Assembly (NCBI GenBank): GCA_029821195.1
Contig: JALGTU010000005.1
Span: 1 to 45,009 of the forward strand
DNA: 45,009 nucleotides
Direction: 5' to 3'
DNA from: Candidatus Zipacnadia bacterium
Lineage (GTDB): Bacteria; Armatimonadota; Zipacnadia; Zipacnadales; Zipacnadaceae
The position numbers were made by a program, and so were the translations under genes. Position 1 is the first letter of the stretch; each line of letters starts with the position of its first letter. The notes under the pieces were generated by a model. It was not told the DNA's origin. It saw only the letters and a list, made by a program, of their open reading frames with translations, and searched no databases. This document shows positions 8,201-15,965 of the stretch, piece after piece.

Positions 8201-8866
8201 CTAGCGACGCAACTCAGATAGTCTGAAGGTATCGGGACTGCCGAGTAGCTGATATATTCCGCTGGTCACATAAATAAGGACCCACACGAATAACGTTACA
8301 TTAGTTACCAGGCCAATGAATAGGGTGCCGGGCAAGGTTGGGGCAAGCACTACCAGGGATAGGTGAGCACCATTCTCCAGCAAACACAGACCAATCACAT
8401 TCTTGACCGCGTCGCGACGGGTAACCAGAACATAGAGTCCCATAGCAAATACGGTGAAGGCCACTGCCAGATTGGACCTGGCCGGCTCCAGAGACGCCGC
8501 TTCGGTCGGCGCGATGAAATTCATGTGAGTATGTACTAGCTTAAAGAACACGATCAACAATAGCGACAGGATGACCAGAGATAGGCGCAAGCCCAGGGTC
8601 GGGCGCAGTTCAGTGGCGGGATGTCTGATGATGTACCAGCGCAGCAGCAAAGGGATGAAGATGACTTTGGTCAGAACCGCCGCCAGTACCCACCAGTAGA
8701 GTTGGGGGCTGTCGGTGACGATGGCGAAGGCAGCGAAGGTGCCCGCCAGGAACAGGGAATGGACCAGATATGCCCAGGTAGAGGCCGCCAAGTTGCGCAG
8801 CTCGGCCGCAGCTACACCGGTTATCAGTACCCCCAACGTCAAAGTCAGGATAGGGCTGGGATACAT
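8201..8866 (-). CDS. hyfE: Hydrogenase-4 membrane subunit HyfE-like
   Basis: A 221-residue membrane protein with about seven hydrophobic segments. The C-terminal half (VTRRDAVKNVIGLCLLENGAH, then LPGTLFIGLVTNVTLFVWV) matches HyfE, where the latter part resembles NuoK/MrpC. HyfE is characteristic of Hyd-4-type complexes and helps connect antiporter-like subunits. A GGGAGAG ribosome-binding site lies 9 bases before the ATG. It sits between hyfC and hyfF, the gene order known from hyf clusters. Confidence 0.88.
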   Translation of the reverse strand: MYPSPILTLTLGVLITGVAAAELRNLAASTWAYLVHSLFLAGTFAAFAIVTDSPQLYWWVLAAVLTKVIFIPLLLRWYIIRHPATELRPTLGLRLSLVILSLLLIVFFKLVHTHMNFIAPTEAASLEPARSNLAVAFTVFAMGLYVLVTRRDAVKNVIGLCLLENGAHLSLVVLAPTLPGTLFIGLVTNVTLFVWVLIYVTSGIYQLLGSPDTFRLSELRR

Positions 8867-8902
8867 ATTGATTTGCTCTCCCTTCTTAGGCCCTGGGCCT
8901 AG

Positions 8903-9796
8903 CTATGCGCCGATCAGGGCAAAGGCCATGGCCACCAGCGCCACAAAGATGACCCCGAAGAAATAGGACATAGCCTGGTCTATGCGCAGCCGAGGATTCA
9001 CCACATCAATGACCCCAACCAGTACGATGAGCACGATGACCTTCAGCAGATGCGCGCCCACATTCCACGGAAAAGCGAAGGTCAGCCCCCAGGGAATGAA
9101 GATGACCGCCAGGACCGAGGCATAGACGACCTGGCGGGCGAAGAAGGCCCACTGGAACATCGCCAGCTTCGGCCCGCTCAGCTCAATGAACGGCCCGCCC
9201 ATAATCTCCTGGTCGGCCTCGGGAATATCAAAGGGCAGCTTGCCAACCTGGGCCTGCAACGCCAAGAACAACGCCACTGCTGCCGCCACCATGGAAATGG
9301 CAGGCCCATTGACATAGTTCCACGCCGCCATATCCCACATCAGCAGCGACCCGGCCTTGATGGCAGCAGTAATCAAGCAGATGATGAGCACCGGCTCGAC
9401 CACCAGATGCATCATCACCTCACGGCCCGCCCCCATCATCGAGTAGGGACTGGAACAGGCCAGACCCGTCATTACGACCGCCACCGCCGCGATAGTGATG
9501 AAATAGGCGAAAACAATCATATCGCCGTACTGACCCAGTGGCGCCCGCATCCCCATCGGTGTGAGCAAGGCCGCCACCAGGACGCTTGCGAAAGCCACCA
9601 AGGGCGCATACTGCACTACCTGGCTCGCTACAGATTGCAGGTCCTCTTTGCCCAGCAGCTTGAACAAATCATAGAACGGCTGGACGATAGGTGGCCCCTT
9701 ACGCGAGTGGACTCTCGCCCGCACCACCTTGCGGACAACTCCGGCCAGCAGGGGGCCAATTAGCAAAACCAGGCCCAAGTTAATTGCGAAGGTCAT
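8903..9796 (-). CDS. hyfC: Hydrogenase membrane anchor HyfC/HycD-like (NuoH family)
   Basis: A 297-residue NuoH-type protein that anchors the peripheral hydrogenase arm to the membrane. Signature segments are the cytoplasmic RVHSRKGPPIVQPFYDLFKLL loop at about residues 28-50, and LPFDIPEADQEIMGGPFIE near 190-210, whose acidic residues line the quinone/proton interface in complex I homologues. Eight or so hydrophobic helices are visible. AGGG lies upstream of the ATG. It follows hyfB by 27 bases and precedes hyfE by 36. Confidence 0.94.
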   Translation of the reverse strand: MTFAINLGLVLLIGPLLAGVVRKVVRARVHSRKGPPIVQPFYDLFKLLGKEDLQSVASQVVQYAPLVAFASVLVAALLTPMGMRAPLGQYGDMIVFAYFITIAAVAVVMTGLACSSPYSMMGAGREVMMHLVVEPVLIICLITAAIKAGSLLMWDMAAWNYVNGPAISMVAAAVALFLALQAQVGKLPFDIPEADQEIMGGPFIELSGPKLAMFQWAFFARQVVYASVLAVIFIPWGLTFAFPWNVGAHLLKVIVLIVLVGVIDVVNPRLRIDQAMSYFFGVIFVALVAMAFALIGA

Positions 9797-9823
9797 TATC
9801 TCAACCCTTACTTCCCAGGAGGC

Positions 9824-11857
9824 TTATGGTCCGCCTCCCATACTGAACAGTACGATCACAGCCAAAGCCGCGCCCACAATCATCCACAGCACATAAAGCT
9901 GAGGAAATCCGGCGTGAGTAGCGCTGATGACGCGAATGATCCGCTCGCCCCACCTCAGGCCGGGATAGTAGAGCCACCGGTCAATATCTAGCAGCTTCAA
10001 TATGGCGGTCGGGCGCGGCAGCCTGGGCACGGGAATAGGAGGATACAACTTCGCAAAGTACCGATTGAAGGTGAGCAGGAAGCTATGCACGGGATATCTG
10101 ACTTCGCTGAAGTCGTGTTCCTCTCCGCACAGCCACATCGGCACCTCCCGAGTCTGAGCCGCGCCCATCCGGGAGATAAGATAGCCCAAGACCAGACAAC
10201 CCACAAATGCCACCAGAATCGCGACCGGGCCCCACGCGCCACTCCGCAGGCCACTCAAGCTGAGATTGACTGCCAGCGGGGAGCTACCAAACAGGGAGGC
10301 AAACGCAGGCGAGTAGCCAGCGGGCAGAATCCCATTGGCCGCCACGTACAGGTACTTAAGCGCCAGCATAGGCAGCACGCCGAACGCCACACACGGGATG
10401 GCCATGAGCACCTGCGGCACGAGCATGCTGACCGGCACCTCGCGCCGCTCCACCTCCTGCCCGATGTGCAGTTTGCCTACAAACACCATCCCCAGGAACT
10501 TCATATAATAGGCCAATGTCACGGCGGAGATGAAGATGGCAACAACGACCAGGAAGACAAGCAAAGGGATCTCGAACCCGCCGACAATGCCGCTCTCGAA
10601 GATAAGCCACTTGCTGGCGAAGCCGTTGAGACCAGGAATTCCGGAAATGGCCAGGGCAGCAATGATGGCAGTGACCGCCGTCACTGGCATTATTCGCATC
10701 AGGCCACCCGCCTTGTCCATATCGCGCGTCCCGGTCCGATACAGGGCCGCACCGGCATTCAAGAACAGCAGCGACTTGAAGCACGCGTGGTTGACGAGGT
10801 GGAACAGGCCCGCCATCAAGGCGACAACCGCCACCGCCGGACTGATGCGCAGCAGCGCCAGACCAACTCCCAGGGCCAACCAAATATAGCCCATCTGCCC
10901 GATGGTGCTGAAAGCCAGCAATCGTTTGGAATCGGTCTGTTGCAGGGCGGTCAGCGAAGCCACGAAAATGGAGACGGTCCCCAGCACGGCTATCCAGACG
11001 CCCCAGACCGTCGTAAAATGCGACAGCGGCGTCAGCGAGGTAAAGACCACCAGTACGCCATACACCCCGATCTTGACCATACAACCTGACAAGACTGCCG
11101 AAAACGGGCTCGGAGCCACAGGATGAGCGTTCGGCAGCCAGAACCCGAAAGGCAGAATGCCCGCCTTGGTCGCAAAACCGATGACGAACAACGCCAGAAT
11201 GAGGTGAATCAAAGCAGGACTGGTAGCCATCAACGCTCTAGTTGACTCTAACAGCGCCTCGAACTCGAAGGACTTGACCGGAGCGTTCGTGTACAACAAG
11301 ATCGTGGCTAACAGTATGCCACCGGTGGCGATGTGGGTAGCGATGAAGTATTGCAGACCCGCCCGGCGCGCGTCGGCATTGTCGGTCTCGAAGACGACCA
11401 GCACGTATGAGGCCAGGGTCATGAATTCCCAGAAGACCAGGAAAAACAGCATGTTGCGCACTGAGACGACGCTGATGACGCTGGCAAAGAACAGCAGCAA
11501 AATCGGATAATAGCGCACCAGGCTGTAGCGCTCGTCAACGAGCATGTAGCGCACCGAAAAGAGGGTGGTACACACTGCGATCAGACTGGTGATCAGTAGG
11601 AACACTGCGCTTAGCCCGTCCACCGTGAAGACCAGCGAGCTGTTGAGCGGGGCAATGGTCAAGACCGGAGCACCAGCTATGGGCGACCCCGTGCTGAGCA
11701 CGTGAAACGCCGCCACGCCTACCCAAACCGAGGCCACGGCGACAAACAGGAAGGCCACATAGCCGCACATTGCCCGCCTCTTGGCCAGCAGCGCGGTGAC
11801 CGCTGCGCCCACGACCAGCAGGATTAGTGCCCCAATCAGCAAGTCAATAACCGCCAT
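9824..11857 (-). CDS. hyfB: Hydrogenase-4 membrane subunit HyfB-like (large antiporter-like, NuoL family)
   Basis: The largest antiporter-like subunit, 677 residues with about 14 to 16 membrane helices. Landmarks are VFWEFMTLASYVLVVFE, GFATKAGILPFGFWLPNAHP, SAVLSGCMVKIGVYG, TDSKRLLAFSTIGQMGY, HLVNHACFKSLLFLNAGA and GIPGLNGFASKW. After the antiporter core there is a soluble C-terminal stretch with a cysteine (MWLCGEEHD) and a last TM segment, as in HyfB/HycC. Only 7 bases separate it from the preceding hyfD-like gene. It is the NuoL counterpart in the predicted ion-pumping arm. Confidence 0.92.
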   Translation of the reverse strand: MAVIDLLIGALILLVVGAAVTALLAKRRAMCGYVAFLFVAVASVWVGVAAFHVLSTGSPIAGAPVLTIAPLNSSLVFTVDGLSAVFLLITSLIAVCTTLFSVRYMLVDERYSLVRYYPILLLFFASVISVVSVRNMLFFLVFWEFMTLASYVLVVFETDNADARRAGLQYFIATHIATGGILLATILLYTNAPVKSFEFEALLESTRALMATSPALIHLILALFVIGFATKAGILPFGFWLPNAHPVAPSPFSAVLSGCMVKIGVYGVLVVFTSLTPLSHFTTVWGVWIAVLGTVSIFVASLTALQQTDSKRLLAFSTIGQMGYIWLALGVGLALLRISPAVAVVALMAGLFHLVNHACFKSLLFLNAGAALYRTGTRDMDKAGGLMRIMPVTAVTAIIAALAISGIPGLNGFASKWLIFESGIVGGFEIPLLVFLVVVAIFISAVTLAYYMKFLGMVFVGKLHIGQEVERREVPVSMLVPQVLMAIPCVAFGVLPMLALKYLYVAANGILPAGYSPAFASLFGSSPLAVNLSLSGLRSGAWGPVAILVAFVGCLVLGYLISRMGAAQTREVPMWLCGEEHDFSEVRYPVHSFLLTFNRYFAKLYPPIPVPRLPRPTAILKLLDIDRWLYYPGLRWGERIIRVISATHAGFPQLYVLWMIVGAALAVIVLFSMGGGP

Positions 11858-11864
11858 TGTTAGT

Positions 11865-13370
11865 TCACATCCCCAGCGGTATATGTTGGATTACCGGCAA
11901 GGCGAACAACGTCACCACCAAACAAAGCACCGCCAGGATGATGACCGCTGTCGTCATCGGCCAGGCCACGGCTTTAGCCGGCGGCGCATCAAAAGACGGC
12001 GACCCGAAGAACACTCGTTGCCCCACCCACAGGAAGAATCCGAAGGCGATCATGCTCTCGATGAGCAGCAGAATCGCTATAACTGCCGCGAAACCGCCCA
12101 GCTCCAGGCCGCCGGTCAAGATCAAGAATTTGCTCCAGAAGCCGGCCAGCGGCGGCACGCCGGTAACGGTAAAGGCCCCTACGAAAAAGCCCACCGCCAC
12201 AATCGGCAGGCGCCTACCTACCCCCGAGAGCTCGGAGATGCGCCGCGTGCCAGTGAAATACGTAATCATCCCCACTGACAGGAACAGCAGGCCCTTGCCA
12301 CAGCCGTGCGCAGCGATGTGCAGCAGCCCGCCCTGAAAGGCAGTAGCCGAGCCCCACGCGCCCAGAGCACAGCCGATCAGAATATAGCCCAAATGGCTGA
12401 TAGTGGACAGCGCCAGTATCTTCTTGAGGTCGTCCTGGAATAAGAACAGGAAGACAACAATGAAGATCGTAGCCAGGGCCATTATGCCGGTCAGCAGCCC
12501 CACACCGTAGGATAACCCGTAGCTGGCCGAAACGACTCGAGCTATCAGATACACACCGGCCTTGACCATCGCGGCGGCATGCAGATAGCAGCTAATCGGA
12601 GTCGGGGCGGCCATTGCGTCGGGTAGCCAGGTGAAGAAGGGAAACTGCGCCGCTTTGGCCCAGGCCGCGACCAACAAAAACACAAAGACCAGACTGCGCA
12701 GCCCTGGAGCCAACCGTCCCAGCGCATCGAAGGCGAACGGGTCAGTGTCCAGATTCAAGTACATCAGTACCAGCGCCAGCACAAAGAACAGCCCGCCGAT
12801 GGCGGTCATTATCAGCGCTTTGAAGCCAGCGCGCAGCGAAGCCTCATCCTGATAGTAAGAGATCAGCGCCCACGAACAGAGCGTGGTGATCTCCCAGAAT
12901 ATGAACAACTGGAAGAAGTTACCGGCCAGGGCTATGCCCACCATCGCTCCCACAAACAGCAGCAGCCAGGCATAGTAGCGACCCTTACCGTTGGCAACCG
13001 GATGCTCGACGTTCCTGGGGCTGAGGTATTCCGAGGAATAGATGACGACCAGGAAGCCGATCACCGTTACCACGAACAACATCAGAGCGCCGAGCGCGTC
13101 AATCGAGAGTTCAAAGACCAGCGGCGCAGGGCGACTCTCCCCAGCGATATTGACCAGCCAGCCCAGCGGCACACGGTGAGTAGCGTCCAGATCACTGAAG
13201 AGATTGCCGATCGCTCCTGCCGCTAACACCAGAGTGATAGTCGCGAAAATGGCCGCCACATAGTCGCTGGCCCGTCGTTTCAGGAAGACGCACAGCAGCG
13301 CCCCAATCAGGGGTGCGGCGACCAGGGGCACCAGCAAATCGCGAGCTGATATTTCGGCTATTGCTATCAT
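11865..13370 (-). CDS. hyfD: Hydrogenase-4 membrane subunit HyfD-like (antiporter-like, MrpD/NuoM family)
   Basis: A 501-residue third antiporter-like subunit. It shows the family landmarks LFIFWEITTLCSWALISYY, WAKAAQFPFFTWLPDAMAAPTPIS, HAAAMVKAGVYLIAR, DDLKKILALSTISHLGYI, HIAAHGCGKGLLFLSVG and GVPPLAGFWSK. It is the first membrane-arm gene after hycI (126-base gap) and nearly abuts hyfB. A fourth antiporter-like gene is absent, so the complex has the Hyd-4 count of three. HyfD is assigned mainly by size and position; MrpD is an equally fair family name. Confidence 0.85.
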   Translation of the reverse strand: MIAIAEISARDLLVPLVAAPLIGALLCVFLKRRASDYVAAIFATITLVLAAGAIGNLFSDLDATHRVPLGWLVNIAGESRPAPLVFELSIDALGALMLFVVTVIGFLVVIYSSEYLSPRNVEHPVANGKGRYYAWLLLFVGAMVGIALAGNFFQLFIFWEITTLCSWALISYYQDEASLRAGFKALIMTAIGGLFFVLALVLMYLNLDTDPFAFDALGRLAPGLRSLVFVFLLVAAWAKAAQFPFFTWLPDAMAAPTPISCYLHAAAMVKAGVYLIARVVSASYGLSYGVGLLTGIMALATIFIVVFLFLFQDDLKKILALSTISHLGYILIGCALGAWGSATAFQGGLLHIAAHGCGKGLLFLSVGMITYFTGTRRISELSGVGRRLPIVAVGFFVGAFTVTGVPPLAGFWSKFLILTGGLELGGFAAVIAILLLIESMIAFGFFLWVGQRVFFGSPSFDAPPAKAVAWPMTTAVIILAVLCLVVTLFALPVIQHIPLGM

Positions 13371-13496
13371 TTGCCTACACTCTACACTCAGCCCTGCAGG
13401 GCCATCATTGAAGTTAGTTGGGTACCACTCTCGCCCAAAACTCTTGGTCGCTGACTAACCGGCACAAACTGCCCAGTCCTGAGCTTGTCGGAGGGC

Positions 13497-13970
13497 CTAA
13501 GGCGACCGGTCGGTGCCATTGCCCTCCGGCAAACTCGCCACAAAGCACTCGATAGCCTCGTTGACCTCGGGGGTCAGGTGTTGCTGACCCCACCCCAGGC
13601 TATGAGGCTGAATGCCCAGTACCAGCATCTTCTTGTCCTTCACCCCGGTTAGCACTGTCGCCAGCAGGCTCACCGAGCAGTTATGCGTCGAGATACTGTT
13701 CGCCGCCAGCTCTTCCGGTGGCAGCAGTTTAATCTCCCCCACCTCTGCCTTCATATCCACGGCGTCCACCAGCAAGATCGTGTCCGCCGGGCTGTCCAGC
13801 ATTTCCCCCAGATGATTCTCGGGCACTTCTTCAGCGCACAAGTATGACAGGTCGAGCTTCTCGGCCACCTGTTCTCCCAGGACCAGTCCGGCCGCATCAT
13901 CACCGCGCAAGGGGTTCCCCACCCCTACCACCAGCATGTCGCGGTCCAGATAGTCCTCAAGCACGTTCAT
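13497..13970 (-). CDS. hycI: HycI-type hydrogenase maturation endopeptidase
   Basis: A 157-residue nickel-dependent protease that removes the C-terminal peptide of the large subunit after metal insertion. Visible motifs are GVGNPLRGDDAAG (16-28) with the metal-ligand Asp, LLVDAVDM (Asp69 region), THN with His96, and LGIQPHSLGWG. These match HycI/HybD residues. A target tail exists on the large subunit encoded 8 kb downstream in the same block. AGGA lies 11 bases before the ATG. The 126-base gap after this gene (13371-13496) holds no ORF I can support; it contains a GTTAGT/ACTAAC inverted pair and a CTGAGCTTGTCGG motif. Confidence 0.93.
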   Translation of the reverse strand: MNVLEDYLDRDMLVVGVGNPLRGDDAAGLVLGEQVAEKLDLSYLCAEEVPENHLGEMLDSPADTILLVDAVDMKAEVGEIKLLPPEELAANSISTHNCSVSLLATVLTGVKDKKMLVLGIQPHSLGWGQQHLTPEVNEAIECFVASLPEGNGTDRSP

Positions 13971-14012
13971 GAATTGCTATTTCCTACTAGATGAGTGCTA
14001 ACGGTGAGCAGA

Positions 14013-14852
14013 TTATATGCCACTACGAAACTCTTCAAGGTCTCGTATCTCGTCGTAGCGGAAGACCGGACCGTCGAGACATACGTACTTATCCTTCATC
14101 GTGCAGTGGCCGCACTTGCCGACCCCGCACTTCATATGCGCCTCCAGAGAAAAATACATATCCTCGTCTGTGATACCCTTCTGCCGACATTCTGCCACGA
14201 CGAACGGATACATCACTGCCGGGCCCACTATTATGGCCGTAGTCTGCGGCCCATCCACCTCCAGAGGCTCAAACAAGGTGGTGATGAGACCCACGTGGCC
14301 ATCCCAGTCATCAGCCTCGGCTTTCATGTCCACGGTTTGCATACATACTATGTCCGGCGACTGCTCCCACCGCACCAGATCGTCCTTATACACGCGGTCG
14401 GCCGCCGTGCGCGCCCCGTACAACAGCGTCACCTCACGGTAATCACTGCGATGGTCAAGGAGGTAGAGTATAGAGGCCCGGACCGCAGGCAAGCCAATGC
14501 CACCGGCCACGACCAGAATATCCCGGCCCGTAAACTCCTCGAGCGGGAAGCCATTGCCCATGGGCCCACGCACCCCGACGTAGTCTCCCACCTGCAACCC
14601 GTGCAGAGGCGAAGTCACTGTGCCCTGCGCATAGCGCCGGACTGTCACCTGGATCGCGTCAGTCTGAGCCGGCGAGGAGGCAATACAGAAGGGCGCTTCA
14701 CCGGCTCCCAGTATCGAAATCATGCAGAACTGCCCGGGCCGGAAGTGAAACTCGTCTTGCACAAACTTCAGCGTAAAGGTCTTTTCGGTCGGAGTCTCGT
14801 CGGTGATCTCCTCGACCCGAGCATGCATCGGTATGTAGTCGTCGTGCGCCAT
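14013..14852 (-). CDS. FAD/NAD(P)-binding reductase subunit, AsrB/HydG (sulfhydrogenase gamma)-like
   Basis: A 279-residue ferredoxin-NADP reductase-like protein, the family that exchanges electrons between NAD(P)H and Fe-S partners in archaeal sulfhydrogenases and in anaerobic sulfite reductase. The N-terminal beta-barrel carries the FAD region (RPGQFCMISI, then FCIASSPA) and the middle carries a Rossmann-type NAD(P) site (VVAGGIGLPAVRAS). The C-terminal [2Fe-2S] site is C242, C247, C250 and C258 (CGVGKCGHC and YVCLDGPVF). It follows the AsrA-like gene by 21 bases. In this operon it is the likely NAD(P)H entry or exit site of the membrane hydrogenase. Specificity for NADH or NADPH cannot be told from motifs I can see. 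Confidence 0.92.
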   Translation of the reverse strand: MAHDDYIPMHARVEEITDETPTEKTFTLKFVQDEFHFRPGQFCMISILGAGEAPFCIASSPAQTDAIQVTVRRYAQGTVTSPLHGLQVGDYVGVRGPMGNGFPLEEFTGRDILVVAGGIGLPAVRASILYLLDHRSDYREVTLLYGARTAADRVYKDDLVRWEQSPDIVCMQTVDMKAEADDWDGHVGLITTLFEPLEVDGPQTTAIIVGPAVMYPFVVAECRQKGITDEDMYFSLEAHMKCGVGKCGHCTMKDKYVCLDGPVFRYDEIRDLEEFRSGI

Positions 14853-14873
14853 AGTTATGCCCCGTCTTGTGGT

Positions 14874-15956
14874 CTACTGTTCTGTTCGTTCGTACTCTGG
14901 CTGCCGGATTAACCGGCAGACGGTCGGCATGCCGATCTGCCCCAGGCAGGCAATGATGCAGCGCCCGCATCCTACACAGCCATAGTTATTACGCTGCTCG
15001 TGATAATCGTGGCTCAGCTTGTGATAGGTATACCAGCGCGCGCGCGACGCCTCGGTGGAACGGGCAACATGGCCGGTGGCTTCCCGGGTGAAGCCGCCCA
15101 GCCGACACGAGTCCACCCGCCGGATGCGCGCGCCCCGGCTCTCATCGTAGGGCACGTCCATCACATCGTAGCAGGTGCAGACCGGGCACAAATACGAACA
15201 GGCCCCGCAACTGTAGCAGTCTGCGCCGATTTCCCGCCACGCTCGTGGATCCACATTATCGCCCGTAACTCTGCGAATAGCCGCCGCCAGGTTCGAGTCA
15301 GGCTCAAACAGATTCTCAATCGCATAGCGCAGTTGCGCCTCGCGCGCCGCAAACAGCTCCTCCGGGGCCGGCGCGAGCAGGTCCTGCCACTGCTGGCGGA
15401 TGCGCTCGCCTCTGTCGGTGGCAAACTCCACCAGGTAGACTTCCCCGACCGGGCTAAGCTGGACGTCGTAGCCACTTTCGGCCACTGGCCCCGAGCCTTC
15501 ACAGCACGAGCAGAAGCAGGTATCGGCGGCCGGCTCGGCACAGGCCAGCGCAATCAAGGTGACCCGTTCGCGACGCTGCTGGTACAGGGCGTCAACCGGC
15601 TCGCGCTCGATGAAGAACTGATCCAGGCACTCGATAGCGGCAATATCGCACGGCCGAATACCGAACAGGATCCGTTCGGGAGGTGGCTCGGGCGGAGTTA
15701 TCTCTGGGGGCTGGACCGGTCGCAAGTGATATTCGAAGAGTACTTCCTTCGCCGGCATCAGGTATTGCACCGGCGAGACCAGAGCATTGCCAAAGCTGAA
15801 CTCAATCTCGTCCACGCTCTGGACCGGCTCGAACAACACATCGCCCTGCTGGGTGGCCGTAGGCGCGATTAGCTCATCGCCTAGCGCAAACAGTCTCTCG
15901 ACCGCCGTAGGCAGGTCTTCAGCTCGCAGAGTGTATCCCTTGGGATCGTCCATCAA
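14874..15956 (-). CDS. Fe-S electron-transfer subunit, AsrA/HydB (sulfhydrogenase beta)-like
   Basis: A 360-residue protein of the 4Fe-4S dicluster AsrA/HydB family, the usual partner of the AsrB-like reductase. The N-terminal two thirds hold the GIRPCDIAAIECLD segment (near 95-110) and an extra Cys group (CFCSCC near 147). The C-terminus has two [4Fe-4S] motifs: C247-C250-C253-C257 (CYSCGACSYLCPVC) and C327-C330-C333-C337 (CVGCGRCIIACLGQIG). It starts 9 bases after the FDH-like gene and is followed by the flavoprotein gene. Its role is inferred as relay between the flavin and the hydrogenase Fe-S chain. Confidence 0.92.
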   Translation of the reverse strand: MMDDPKGYTLRAEDLPTAVERLFALGDELIAPTATQQGDVLFEPVQSVDEIEFSFGNALVSPVQYLMPAKEVLFEYHLRPVQPPEITPPEPPPERILFGIRPCDIAAIECLDQFFIEREPVDALYQQRRERVTLIALACAEPAADTCFCSCCEGSGPVAESGYDVQLSPVGEVYLVEFATDRGERIRQQWQDLLAPAPEELFAAREAQLRYAIENLFEPDSNLAAAIRRVTGDNVDPRAWREIGADCYSCGACSYLCPVCTCYDVMDVPYDESRGARIRRVDSCRLGGFTREATGHVARSTEASRARWYTYHKLSHDYHEQRNNYGCVGCGRCIIACLGQIGMPTVCRLIRQPEYERTEQ

Positions 15957-15965
15957 CTAGCACCT

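Noticed and set aside
10085-11089. 334-codon plus-strand frame opposite hyfB
   Set aside because: It is the antisense of a polytopic membrane protein, giving the typical His/Gln/Arg-rich shadow; no start signal.
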